The translations under genes were made by a program, and so were the position numbers. From Megaleporinus macrocephalus (Eukaryota; Chordata; Actinopteri; Characiformes; Anostomidae): a stretch of 64,000 nt of DNA. The stretch lies in NCBI GenBank assembly GCA_021613375.1, contig CM038720.1, positions 14,477,962 through 14,541,961 of the forward strand, written 5' to 3'. The stretch's first letter is position 1; every line of letters starts with the position of its first letter. Below are positions 49,405 to 61,223 of the stretch, one piece after another. The notes under the pieces are model-generated. The model did no database searches, had not been told where the DNA came from, and saw nothing but the letters and a program-made list of their open reading frames with translations.

Positions 49405-49655
49405 TGTTCTCCCTGTGTTTGAGTGGGTTTCCTCCGGGGACTCAGGTTTCCTCCCACAGTCTAAACACATGCATGTTAGGTTGATGGGTCACTCTTAATT
49501 GCTCTTAGGTATAATTGTGTGAGAGTTTTGGCCACGTAATGGACTGGCAACCTCTCCATGGTGTACCCCACCTTTGCCTGTTGACTCTGGAATTGGCTCT
49601 AGCCCCTCCATGATGCCGACTAGTGGGATAAAGCAGAAGGTGGATAGATGGATCT
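49405..49655 (+). mobile_element. Fish interspersed repeat tail (SINE/LINE type)
   Basis: GTTCTCCCTGTGTTTGAGTG, GGTTTCCTCCCACAGTCTAA, TAATGGACTGGCAACCTCTC and ATAAAGCAGAAGGTGGATAG follow the well-known order of a very abundant fish repeat, and the right edge reads GGATAGATGGATC, its usual GGATGGAT tail. The start is lost; a head-like fragment is at 14281. Confidence 0.75.
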
Positions 49656-50067
49656 GTACATCCATTTGAAACAGTCTATGCGATTTTTGGCACAAGGTAA
49701 ATACACGGCACAATGTATTAATACAGTGGCCCCATTACACAGAAAATTAGCTCACTTTGCCCTAGTTCACTGAAATGCTTTAGACTGCATTACACAATTT
49801 GCTGGGTTAGCTGCCTCTGGTGTTTGTTGGATGGAGCGGCTGTTGTCAGTTTCTGAGTTTTAGTAACAGCTTGTTCAAATGCATGTTTTCACTCGACCCC
49901 CCCAAAGTCACTAGTAAATCATGTTGACAGGTCTTTCTGACTTGCGTGATGTTCTCCGTAGCCCTGAATGTTTGCAGGGACACTGAATGACTTTCCTTAT
50001 GCTGTGGAGAGTGATTGTATGTTTGTAATGTTTGTATTGTGCTGTTCTTTTAAAGAGCTGGATTAGC
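49656..50067. other. Intronic sequence, nothing recognised
   Basis: No gene or repeat was identified. Confidence 0.5.
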
Positions 50068-50176
50068 TAGATTTCGACACTATTTCAATAATAATTGATC
50101 ACTTTTCAAATTGTCATCGTCATCTCCGACAGCTGTATCGAACATTGTATTTTATGTCAATATCATACAGCCCTGT
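50068..50176. mobile_element. hAT-like element remnant
   Basis: The right edge ATGTCAATATCATACAGCCC TG resembles the terminus of worn fish hAT elements, preceded by GACAGCTGTATCGAACATTG. The left end was not found. Confidence 0.45.
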
Positions 50177-50214
50177 ACGGCCAAGTGTTGTGTAGCAAGT
50201 TTAAAGCGTTTCCA

Positions 50215-50960
50215 ACATTAGCTTAATTCCCAGAGCAGCATCTTAAATAACGATGAAGTAGATCTTTATTGTCTGTTGATCTTATTAAAAGCAGGCAGAT
50301 AATAAAACATGGAGGAATTAATGGACCTGCGCTGGGGCTGCTGCACAGGTAGTCTATGGGAGTGATACAGAGATGGCATGCCAGGAGGGGGATCTTTATC
50401 TTTTGAAATAGCCAGGAGGGAGTGCGGAAGGCTTTCTTTTGTGGCATCACGCTCGAGACAGGTTCATTTCAATATGAAAGTGGCCAGCTGCAGCCAGCGC
50501 AATATTCCATCTCCCGCCACACAAGCGGCCTGAATGGAGCCTTCCCTTCAGTATGCATCACATCATTCATCAATCTCTCAGGTGCTCTCTCAATAGCCTG
50601 CCTCATTAGGATTCTGCTTGCTCTGTCCGCTTGCGTATTGCCCTGGTTTATTTGCTATTACCGTGGCTTTAATGCGCATCTTGAGATATGCCCCCAATGT
50701 TACCATTGTCGTCTTTTTTTTTTTCCACATGCCAACCGCAGAAGAAATCTTAGCAGCATTTATTTCCAAGGCAACGAGTTTTTTTCCAGGAAACCCCTGT
50801 AGCTGTGGTCTTTTTGCCTGAGGTTCTAATAGCTCAGTCTACTCGGCACAGTTTAATGGCTTGTCCTCGGCCTGCTAGAGGGGCCGATTGTAAATGCAGT
50901 GGTGAATTGATCAGCCGCAGAGAGGCAGAAATGTCATCAGTGCTGTGCTCCAAAAAGCTG
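50215..50960. other. Candidate conserved noncoding element
   Basis: About 750 bp of non-repetitive sequence with balanced base composition, unlike its AT-rich surroundings, and several long open stretches by chance in both directions. It includes AT-core words such as GGAATTAATGG and TTTATTTGCT beside GC-rich blocks (GGCCAGCTGCAGCCAGCGCA). This look is typical of vertebrate enhancers in long introns. No exon or repeat match. Conservation has not been tested. Confidence 0.35.
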
Positions 50961-51325
50961 AATAAAAGTGATTGGGATGGGTGGGGGCTTGTTTACAAGT
51001 TAGTAAGCACACTTTCTAAGTACTGTTTGTTTTCTGTGCAGTACACATAGGTTCTAATAAACTTCTAATAAACTAGGGCTGCACACTACTGACCACAACT
51101 AGTATTGCAATTATATTTCTAAATATTGTGAATGTTCTAAATAGGCCGTTCCACATCAGCTGCAGTGTTGGCAAGTCATTTTTCCCTGTTATAATCAGTG
51201 AGGAGTAACAAAACGATACTTGTTGTTTTTGTTATTAAAGACAGTTGCATATATGAGTGTGTTTATTTATTTCCAAGCTTTTCATTGTGGCAACCCAGTA
51301 TTATTCCCAACAGTCATCTGATAAC
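50961..51325. other. Intronic sequence with a hAT-like scrap
   Basis: AACTAGGGCTGCACACTACT at about 51070 looks like the left end of a decayed hAT element; no right end. Nothing else recognised. Confidence 0.4.
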
Positions 51326-51697
51326 TAGGGCTGTGTATTGGCTAGAACCTGACGTTACAATACGTATTGTGTTACAGCGGTCATGATTCAATATATTGTG
51401 ATATACTGCAATACTGCAAGCAAAGTGAAATATTGCGTTTTTTATATAAAATCTATAAATATATGCACTATATAAACAGGTTATAAGCAGGCCAATGCTT
51501 ACAACAGCATTGCACCCTTGTGCTGCTTGTTTACGTTGGAGTGGAGCTGAAAATGGAGGTTTAAACCCAACACAGAATGATTCACTGTCTGCCAGGAGTC
51601 TTTGCATGTTAACTGTTAAATAATAATCAATACTGTGTTTTTCAGAATCGATACAGTATCACTAAACATAATATCGCGATATTTTCTTACACCCCTA
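51326..51697. mobile_element. hAT-type MITE, family B copy 3
   Basis: A 372-bp element begins TAGGGCTGTGTATTGGCTAG and ends CGATATTTTCTTACACCCCTA minus no more than one base of uncertainty. Flanks CTGATAAC (51318-51325) and CTAAAAAC (51698-51705) agree at six of eight positions, an aged target duplication. It is more diverged from copies 1 and 2 than they are from each other. Confidence 0.83.
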
Positions 51698-53188
51698 CTA
51701 AAAACTGGTTTGACTATGCAGAACTTCATTAAGAAATATAAAAATTGCTGGTGAAGGTATTTAATAAATTCATACAATGTCTGGAGCAAATCTGGAGCTA
51801 AACTTCTTCAAACTGACTTACAAGAATTTGCTTCTTTCAAAATAAGATATTTTTGCTGTGTCATATAGCATTTACTTCTGTAATGTATATAGTATATATA
51901 AAATATAGTATTTACTTCTGTTAATTTATTTTTACCAGTGTTCTTACTGGTGAAAATAGACTTATTGCTAACATAAAGGGTTTTAAACAATGAGCTTAAG
52001 ACTTTAGCACAGTAGTGTACTCCCAATGTATATATCTAGCTCAGATGTACACACGTAATGTCTTTTGTATATGTATATAAATAAAAAGGCTTGTGTTCAT
52101 TGTGGCAACGACCTTGTTGGAAATTACAGCTTCATGACATGTACAGTAGGAAGTAATTAATTGAAGTGTGTAGTAAAACTCTAAAGCCCTTGGTGAGTCT
52201 TGGCTAAGAGCATTTAGGATGTTAATTAAAAACTCACAGGAACAATCATCTGGAACTGTGCTGTTTGGGGCATTGCAGCTCTCTGCAATATCAGTACTGC
52301 ATTGACCAATCTTTTAAGACCAATAATGATTAGCAGACTGTATGCTGTACATTGTTTTGAGCCTTTTCTTCTAAACATTCCCAAGTTGCATTGAAAGTTG
52401 ATGAAAACTTGGTTCACACTGAGCCTTTTTCATTTATTCCATCGCTTCAGTCACCACAGCATGGAGTAATGTTGAATCAGAGAGAATCATATTTGCTGAG
52501 AGACAGCTATGGATTAGCTGACCTATTTATTTCAATGACAGTGGCCTCACCTCACAGGGATTGAAAGACTGGAGGCTGTCGTACTGGTGGCTGGTGTATA
52601 GAAACTGTGCCAATATGATAATTTCAGTCTCCCAGTGGTCTGAGCAGCGTGTTCCATGTGACTGAACATGACGTGAGTGACAGAGCTGGGTGCTGCCCGA
52701 TTGCATCAGCGCCCCGTCACATCAATAACCAGTCCAAAAAAGCAAAACATATTTTTGCTGTGAGCCACAGAAAAATTAATTTATTGAAAATATACATAAT
52801 ACTGTGAATACAAATTAGTAGCTCTCTCTCTGACCGTATTTCTAGTGCTCATGACACATTTTATGAGTGCTTTTGATGTTTTTTAATGAGCAAACAGGCT
52901 GCTTTCCTAGTAAAAGCATTAAACTGAATGTCAGTCCCTGCTCCCATAGCATAGTATACACAGGGCTTGTCTTGGTAGGATCCGAGGAGCACACACACTG
53001 TAATTGCATATGTGTGTGTTGTGTAAACGTTTGACAGAGAAACCTGGCTTCTTTTATGCCAAGGCAAACATTACCCTGGAAAGCAATACTCTGGGTGCAT
53101 GATGAACCGCTTCAGATGAGATATAATGGCTTTTTTAATAGTGGAAAGATATCCTCACCAAGTGTGTTTTGCTAAACATGAATCCTAC
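51698..53188. other. Intronic sequence, nothing recognised
   Basis: AT-rich with a TATATA-rich part near 51880-52085. No exon, RNA gene or transposon recognised. Confidence 0.55.
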
Positions 53189-53636
53189 AGGACCAAAGGT
53201 TTGTGGACACCCCTTCAAATGATTTTTAAGTGCTTCAAAGTGGCCCTCTGGTAACAAGTTTACAAAATTAAACACACCGCCATGTAGTCTTCACAGACAA
53301 ATACAGGCAGTGGGTCTTATTGAAGAGCTCCTTGCCTTTAAACATGGCACTATCATAGGATGTGCTTGTGCCAGTCACTGCAGTGGAAACATGTTCTCTG
53401 GAGTGATGACTCATGCTTCACTATTTGGATGTCTGTTCTGGGTTTGGTGAATACCTTGAGAACACTATCCACCTGAATGCATAGTGTCAAGTTTGGTGGA
53501 GGGGGGATAATGGTCTGGGGCTGATTCTGAGGGGTTCCGCTTGGCCCTGTAGTTCCAGTGAAGAGCAGTGTTAATGCTCCAGCACTCAAAGGCTTTTCAG
53601 ACAATTATATGCATCCAACTTTGTTGGGTCAGTTTA
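53189..53636 (+). mobile_element. Tc1-like relic with left terminal repeat
   Basis: Starts with AGGACCAAAGGTTTGTGGAC, the terminal repeat of a common fish Tc1 family. GTTCTCTGGAGTGATGACTC and GTCAAGTTTGGTGGAGG correspond to VLWSDDS and VKFGGG of its transposase, and TGGTCTGGGGCTGATTCTGA to the MVWG motif. The catalytic frame is broken and the 3' part is missing; the complementary 3' half is seen at 25856-26325. Confidence 0.75.
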
Positions 53637-54577
53637 GGTAAGAATTTTGTTTAACAGAAGCCTCAACAATTAGTTTTAGTATTTAGTGTGTCCACCTTTT
53701 TAAAGCTTTTGTCCTTTTTTGTGCATACTTACAAATGTATCCAGCAATGTATGCAAATTTTAATTGCATGTTAGAATTCAAGTTACAGATCTTTACCAGC
53801 CCACACATGCACACTAGGCAAAACTGTGCACATGGGGAGAATCTGTGTTCCAATTCATTTCTTCTTCAAATTCACATTCACCTTTACTAATCAAGTCACA
53901 CATAAGATATCAACACTAAACAACTCTGGAGCAAAAGAGAAATGCAGCCAATGGTCAGGCAATGTACATGTAGACGTCCATGATGCTCTAAAGTGTGTAA
54001 CCACTTTTTGTGTCGATACCTTAAAGAAAGCAACAGTTTTATTTTTTTTTTACTGCTGATTGACCATCCAGGGAATGAAAACAAATAGAATTGTGACATA
54101 GCTGGGTAGATGAACACCAGACAGCTGGATAGCTAGCAGGCTTACTGAAATAAGAATAAAAAATCCTTACTTTGTAATCCACTATGCTTACAAAGTTAGC
54201 TTTAGCTTGCTGGAAACCCTCTGAGAGGGCGAGGCGAGTCATGTTAGCTTTGTGATTGGTTGGAAAATGTTTACGGAAGCTTACCCACTGTAAGGATCAT
54301 TCGTTTTACATAGAGTGGGAAGCACTGCTAGTGAAATACAGCAGACATTTATTAGACTTTAAGAAAGGTGGTCATAATTCATGATGTGTACATGTATAAT
54401 GTGGGCTTAGAGAAACAAGCAGATTTAGGTTAAAGTCTGAGGTCTGGACTCCAGCAGCTTCTTTGTTTGACTTGCAAATTTTCTTCCTCTTTACATATTC
54501 CCTTTTCTCAGTAGGTGCTTCTGGACAGCTACAAACCAATTCAGACCAACAGCATTGAGTCTTCTCACAGAATAGAG

Positions 54578-54608
<31 letters not shown>

Positions 54609-55235
54609 AGATCTGAAGAGTAGACATTGATTTTTCGTTTTGTCTCAAGTTCTGGAGACTCCTCTTTTTCACTTGTTTTCCTTTGCTCTTGCCCTTCCTC
54701 ATGAACGTGGGTTATTTTATGTCTGTTTTTTTCTCAGACGTTCCTCTGATAAATGAAAAGACATGTCTTATTGTTCTGTGATTAGAATCAAATGTCTAAG
54801 GAGTTGGCTTAAGTGATTCTACTTTAAACCGCAAGCCATAATATGAGACAGTTTTTAGCTTATAACCACTAGAGGGACTCAGTCTATAGCAACAGCTATG
54901 GGGGAGTTTCACTGCCATGTCATTTTAGTGCTCTGCTGACATTTCACATGATTGTGTTTTACTTACCATGACTTACTAACCTTCAGTGCAGTCTCATGTT
55001 AGTAGCATCAGCATGATGTTGGTATTAGTTGATCATTGTTATCAGACATGGTCAGCGTTCTGTGTGTGAACATTACATCAGCCTGCCAGTGGTTTGAGCT
55101 CAGTCTGTCCTGAAGTGTTTACCAGCTGAAGACCAAAGTCGGTGTGGAACTTCACTATGCACTGACCACGATAAGACAAAGACTTGACATGTTAGACATG
55201 TGCCTGCTAATTTTGTCCTGTCCATTCTGTGGCGT
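53637..55235. other. Intronic sequence with a (TA)n tract
   Basis: Contains a (TA)n microsatellite at 54578-54604. Nothing else was recognised. Confidence 0.55.
54578..54604. repeat. (TA)n microsatellite, 27 bp
   Basis: Perfect TA run. Confidence 0.95.
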
Positions 55236-55440
55236 CCGAGAGAAAAGTTATTAGGACATGAAAGTGAATTTGTATGCATCAGTGAGAGGTGAAGTCATGC
55301 GTGGGCTTGCTCTCTGGCTAAAGAGCCCTGCTAAAAGCAGATCGGGTACTGAGGCTCTCCGTCCCCGATCTGCTAATTAAAAATTTGCTCTGGAAGAAAT
55401 GAATTTGGACATGAGCAGAATTACACATTGACACTCACTG
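55236..55440. other. Candidate conserved noncoding element with hairpin
   Basis: A balanced-composition island. AGCAGATCGGG (55336-55346) and CCCGATCTGCT (55364-55374) form a perfect 11-bp stem with a 17-nt loop, immediately followed by AATTAAAAATT, a homeodomain-type core. No repeat family recognised. Function is inferred only from appearance. Confidence 0.35.
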
Positions 55441-56299
55441 ATGTAAACTGCCTACTGATGTTATATTGGTGACAGGAACCACTTTATTTGCCCTGACTGA
55501 CTGATGCTGTACTCTACTGTTCTATGCTTTAAAATGAACTCTTTTAGGTAAAACACTTTGTTTAGGATGCTCATCTGTTCACACTACCCAAACAAACACT
55601 CTGTCGTCCTACATAAAGAAATATGTAGTCAACCACATGACATACAAAACATACATTTATTTAGACCATTTAAAATACTGTAGGTGTTGCTATGTGGGTG
55701 CAGGTGTATGTACCCATTTTAAAGACAGTGGTTTGAATTTGTATGCTGGCCTTTAGTCTTGTGTGTAGTCACTCATCACAAAAACTCAGTCCTTGAAGCT
55801 CTGAACTGATGAGCTGTTCATGTGGTGATGCTGCTGTCTAGAGGCTTTTGGAGCTCAGTACTGTTGCCGCTGAGGACAGGCAGTTTTATGTGCTACACGG
55901 TTTAGCCATCGGGCTTCTTATACAGTGACCTTAAGTGTTAATGGTAACGTGTACCTAATAAATTTTGCTTCCAGCTATTAGTGGTGGGGCTTTACCTTTT
56001 TCTTGACTCCACAGCTCCCTCTGCTGGTTGCTTCAAATTTCCCTGTAAAGGCTGCTGATGGCCTGTGAAGTAACTTACCTAAATTCTGACAGAAACCTGA
56101 TTTTTGTCACATATTATCTTTAATTAGAACGTTAACAATGTTTTTGCCTGGATCAGTTATATAGAATTACACGTTTTTGCCAGAGAGGTCTCCAAATCTC
56201 CAAATCTTACATAGTGCAGCTTTAGAAAGAGTTCAGACTTGGCAGGTTTGTTGCGATTGCCCTGCAGGTGTGGTTCATTACAGCAAGTGAGAACGCTGA
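55441..56299. other. Intronic sequence, nothing recognised
   Basis: No exon or clear repeat. Confidence 0.5.
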
Positions 56300-56661
56300 A
56301 GTCCAAACCCTGGTTAGTGTGTGCTGTGCTGGTAGGAGTGGACAGTGAGTGAGCACAGTGCTTTAAACCTCCAGCAGCATTGCTGTGTCTGATCCACTTG
56401 TACCAGAGCAACACACTTACACACCACCATCACTTCAGTGTCACAGTGCTGAGAATGATTTAAAATCCAGTAGCACCTGCTCTGTGGGGGTCATGTTGAG
56501 GTCCTGACCATTAAACAACAAGAAGTACATACAAGTATGCACAGAAACAGATGGACTACAGTCTGCTGTTGTATAACTACAAGATGCTTCTGTTTGGTAA
56601 ATAGTGCTGATAAATTGAACAATGAGTGTACAAGTGTACCTAATGAAGTGGCCGGTGGGTG
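56300..56661. mobile_element. Foldback-type element, single right arm
   Basis: CTGATCCACTTGTACCAGAG, CAGTGCTGAGAATGATTTAA, CTGCTCTGTGGGGGTCATGT and CAGATGGACTACAGTCTGCT match the right arm of 37568-38290. The outer end TACCTAATGAAGTGGCCGGT is preserved here and shows how this family terminates. Confidence 0.75.
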
Positions 56662-56700
56662 AATTTGAAATCATTAAAAAAAAACATCTAGGTTTTTTTT

Positions 56701-56768
56701 GTTATACACCTAACCTTTTTGTTATACACCTAACCTGAAATGTAGTTTATTTAAGGTTAGGTGTATAA
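56701..56768. repeat. Direct plus inverted 15-bp repeats
   Basis: TTATACACCTAACCT occurs at 56702-56716 and 56722-56736, and its exact reverse complement at 56754-56768, with a 17-nt loop to the nearer copy. Either left copy could pair with the right arm. Confidence 0.88.
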
Positions 56769-58104
56769 TATTTGTTACAAATACTTTGTTACTCTGTTAC
56801 TCTGTACTCTGTTACTCTGTTTTGTGAAATGTCTTCTTTGCAAAAAGTATTAATGTAGGGCATCTCATGGCTTATTGCTCTGATAAAGACCAACATCTTA
56901 TATAAAAATTAGACATGTATAAACCAATGATAGCCCTGTTAGCATATAGATCAGCAGGATCAGAGCTGTTGTACATCAGGGTCAGTTGTGACCCTGTACT
57001 TATGAGTTTTGTTTACAGAGTTTTATTTGGTACTAAATGCAGTAGTGAACGGTATGAAACAGTGTATACACTTCTGTATTGGTTCAGACCAAATAACCCA
57101 ACTACAAACAGAATTGTACCCTTGGTTATTGGTTATTGTGTCAAGGATCATAAGTTTCCAGTTCAATTTAATTGAATTGACTTATAACTCTGCAAGACAT
57201 AATATTCCAGTAGTCCCTTGTGACTGTTCTGAGTAACTGCACATGTACTCGGCATGCCCTCATAACCAGTCTTAACTCACGCTGTGCTGTATAGCAGCCT
57301 TAATAAACAGGATGCAGACGTAATTGGTGTGATGCAGATTCTCAAAGGCATACAAAATGTGCAGCAGGATGTCAAACAGATCAAAACACATCAAGTCTTA
57401 TTTCTTAAAATTTGTGTTTATTTATTCATGACAAATGATTGTTATTGCTAGCTCTCCCCACTAGGTCCATGCTGTTGGTGCAAAATGTGTATGAGCATTA
57501 TTCTGTGATGTGTCATGGTGGAGTGACGTCCAGTGTTTGGCTTAGTTTCTGTGTGGATGACTGTTTGGGTTCACATGCGTTATTGGCACTGAGCAAGCAT
57601 TTCATTGTGCTGAGTTTCCAGGATACCTGAACAACAATATGTTTACATTTTGACAGACATTATGAGAAGTGTTTCATCGTAAACATGATTCCTGGAGACA
57701 AGCAGATGCTTGCTACAATAGGTCTGTCAGCAGAGCTGTTAGAAATACTGCATGTTAATGTACTTTGGGTGAGTATCTTAGTGATTGCACTCATGAAATA
57801 AGACTAACTGAACTTTATATGATGCGTAAAGCTAATCTGGGCCAAGGGCTTTCTTAGAGAGCTTGATTGTGGTGTATTTAGTTTTATTAGACACTTTCGG
57901 AATAGATTCTTCATTAAGTTTCAAAAGATTTACTGTTAGAAGAGTTAGGCTTGAGGTTTATGGTTAGAATAATATGGGAAGCATAAATGGAATTCACGTT
58001 GCGTAGCATAGCTTTGATCACGGTTGTAAATAGCGTTTGGACAAACCCATCTCCCGTTGCTTTTGCTCTATAAAGTTATAATGGGTTTTTTAACTATCCA
58101 CATG
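56769..58104. other. Intronic sequence, nothing recognised
   Basis: A small GTTACTCT tandem run occurs at 56788-56821. No gene was recognised. Confidence 0.5.
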
Positions 58105-58492
58105 CTGACGTAAGTAGGGACTAGTATACACCAAGCACCATCTGGCCAGTTGAATAAATACAGCAGAGCATCACAGATGTTGTAGTTTGAGGTACTGAAA
58201 GAATTCTGCATTTTAATAGTACTTTGTTAGCCCTTAACCCTTTATGAGATGTTTTAGTTGGTAATTGAGCTTACTTGGATTATGAGAAGTAGAAATTATA
58301 ACTGACGTAAGTAGGGACTAGTATACACCAAGCACCATCTGGCCAGTTGAATAAATACAGCAGAGCATCACAGATGTTGTAGTTTGAGGTACTGAAAGAA
58401 TTCTGCATTTTAATAGTACTTTGTTAGCCCTTAACCCTTTATGAGATGTTTTAGTTGGTAATTGAGCTTACTTGGATTATGAGAAGTAGAAA
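58105..58492. repeat. Identical 191-bp tandem duplication
   Basis: 58105-58295 and 58302-58492 read identically base for base (both begin CTGACGTAAGTAGGGACTAG and end GAGAAGTAGAAA), separated by TTATAA, a period of 197 bp. The lack of any change implies a very recent event or an assembly artefact. The end lies inside a Tc1-like relic. Confidence 0.92.
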
Positions 58493-58640
58493 ATGCAACC
58501 AGCTTCTAAAACTGACCATTGGAAGTGACGAATATTCCTTGCAGAATTCTTTGAGAAACTGAAAGCAAGTGTCCTTAGAAGAATGGAAGCTGTAATAAAG
58601 GTAGAGTGGACACACTAAATGTACATTTTTGCACACATGA
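58486..58640 (+). mobile_element. Tc1-like relic, transposase C-terminal end
   Basis: AATGCAACCAGCTTCTAAAA followed by TTCTTTGAGAAACTGAAAGC and GGAAGCTGTAATAAAGGTAG aligns with the 10545 relic beyond its SPNLNITE motif. Interrupted by stops. Confidence 0.6.
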
Positions 58641-59924
58641 AATTAGTCTGAAATGATTTGTCTAAGCAGGAATTGTGTTTTAGCCAGTAAAAACAGCATA
58701 TGTTGTTAGAATGAACATAGCAATACAAATAAACATAAACACAGTAAAATATATTAAAGTAGTTGATATCCTTAAACAAACATCTCGCTTCTCTCCAGCC
58801 ATTAATTTGGATTTGTTAAATCCCATCAGAAGAACACCTAATTAAATTTAACAAAGCTCTGATTAGCCTAACTAGGTGTTAGATGGTAATAGGGCTTTAT
58901 TGAGTAGACAGTTGACGCCTAGACACACATTAAATCATTTTATGTATAGTCTTGAATGTTTTGTGTGTTTTCTGTTTTTTTTTCTGATGTTGGAAATGTA
59001 CAACTTGTACTTAATGGAAATTTTAATTGAAATTTAAATAAGCAAAGGCGGGTCCGACATTTTAACTCTACTGTAAGTGAACAGACTGTATCCCATCTGT
59101 GGTCATGTGAACTTTGACTACCACCCCTACTACATCCATCATTGGTCACAGACCCACTGCTGGCCTGATATTACTTTTAAAGTTATTAATTATGCATATA
59201 CATTGCAGATAGACCACCAATCCGAGAGTCCAGACCTTAACAACAAAAATCTAGGCCGTAGGAGTGGTTTTGATACTGAAGAGGACACACATTTGTTTCT
59301 ATGAATCAAAGCCCACCCAACCCCTTAAAATAAAATCCGAAGGCGGATCCTACTGTATGGCCGTGACATACTGTATGTTCGGTGGTCTCGAGCAACATTT
59401 GTGAAATTACAGTAAAAATAAACAGTAAAAACAGCACACTCTGGAGCTTTACATACACAACCAGGGGCACGATACCTGACGTTTAGACAGGCTTATTGAC
59501 AACTTGAACATAGATATTTGTAATGTTTTAAAGTTTCTAGTACATAGTACATTTTAAAGTTTCTAGAAGTTATTTCCAAGCTGTTTTCATAGCTGTAAGT
59601 AGCCATTGTTGCTATTAGTTGCAGTCTCGTTACTGACCTTGAGATCAAACTGGTGAAAGCTAACCTCACTACCAATCAATACACTCAGACTAACCGAAAG
59701 CTGAGGCCAGTGAAGCTGATTGGAGAATGAAAAAAGAAACACAACTTAGCATGAAACCGGAAACTTCTCTGATTTGCTGGCAAATCATATGCGCTAACCT
59801 CTGTGCCCTGCTTTCAAAATAATATTTATTTCACAGAAGTAGAATTTTTGGGTGGGGCAAATGCAGCTGTTTCCAATATTCCCAGCTGGTTCCTATGCCA
59901 ATGCTAAATATGTACATATAAAAG
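58641..59924. other. Intronic sequence, one transposase scrap
   Basis: GAGAGTCCAGACCTTAAC at about 59224 again resembles SPDLN of Tc1 transposases but is not followed by a match. Nothing else recognised. Confidence 0.45.
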
Positions 59925-60010
59925 TGAGAAGCAGAAATTGTGCCCAGCTTCTAAGACTGAACTTTAGAGCAGTGAAACAACATCCCTGCAGATTTCTCTG
60001 GAAAAGCGTT
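59925..60010 (+). mobile_element. Tc1-like relic, short
   Basis: GAGAAGCAGAAATTGTGCCC, CAGCTTCTAAGACTGAACTT and CCCTGCAGATTTCTCTGG match the shared C-terminal segment of the 10545 family. Confidence 0.6.
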
Positions 60011-60224
60011 TCACCTTTCGATGGTGTTTTTAACGGAATCTTGCAGTTGAATTTCTCTCAGCTTTAGTGTTGAAATGTGGACTTAGAAAGACTGATGTTA
60101 TCTGATTGGTGTTTTTAGAGTCATATCATCATATCAGCACTTGGCTGCCTTGGCTGTTGTGGAAAGAAGGGTTCTGCTGTGCTTGGCACTTTTCTTACAT
60201 CCCAGCGTTTCAGCCCGTTACAGT

Positions 60225-60740
60225 CTTTGCAGATCACCCTGGACAGATTATTCCACGCTTAGTGTGAAAATCAGATTTTCTTAATTGGCTCTGGCAGAGC
60301 ATGAAAGGGCCATTAAAGCGCACCATTCCGTGTCTCTAAAGTCATTTGAATCGGTTCCCACAGCCCTTTGTTTCAGCGCTGTTATCCCGCAGAGAGAGGT
60401 TACAATCCTCTGGGGAGGGCGCCGAGCAGAGGGGCAGGTGAAGGAGGGTTGAGGGAAGGAGGAGAAAGGGGCCGCTGAGGACGACTGGCGTGCGCTGACG
60501 CAGGCAGAGCGCAGGGATGACGTAGGGAGAGAGAGGGACTTACACATGGCTGAGCCACAGGCTTTTGCCTTCAAACGTTAGCGCCACATGCTACATCTGC
60601 TTCCACTTTCACATCACCATTTTTAATCCTAGCCCCGCTCCACAAATGGTGACATGAAGCCGAGGGATGCCAGTGTTATCTCTCCGCCTCGCGTCACTCT
60701 GTAAATACACATTCCGTTAGGGGGGAAACTCTGCAAAACG
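60225..60740. other. GC-rich island, candidate regulatory element
   Basis: This stretch is far richer in G+C and CpG than its neighbours, with GGGGAGGGCGCCGAGCAGAG and a cAMP-element-like GATGACGTAG at 60515-60524, followed by an ATG at 60547 in a frame that closes after 11 codons. It could be a conserved enhancer or an unrecognised alternative pde4d promoter. No known isoform N-terminus is seen in it. Confidence 0.35.
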
Positions 60741-61171
60741 TTTTCAAAACGTCTGTGTAATTAAATTGTTAATATGGAAGTAAAGGCATTTAGAGAGATT
60801 GGATATGAAACGCTCCATTCTAAAGAAGCAAAGGCCACAGCTGTTCAGAATTGTGTTGATAGGAACCAATTGGCTGATCTGCCTGATGCCTGAGACATTG
60901 CAATAGTTCTGAGACTATATATAAATATATATATAACAACCAATTAGCCCAATAACATCCTTAACTTGGATTGGCGGCCGTACCAGGAGATTTAGGCAGA
61001 GGACTGAGAATTGCTGATAATAGGACTATATGCAAAATAAATAAACAAAAATAGGCTTTAATACAAACATTTTTATTCTTTAAAAATCATCTGATACACT
61101 TAACTTAATTGTGAAATGGACAATATCGTTTGTGAATTGCATAAAAATTGCATTAATTGATATGGACCAAA

Positions 61172-61223
<52 letters not shown>

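Noticed and set aside
60281..60574. 97-codon Ser/Ala-rich minus-strand frame
   Set aside because: It follows from the purine-rich, GC-rich composition of the plus strand; no family match.
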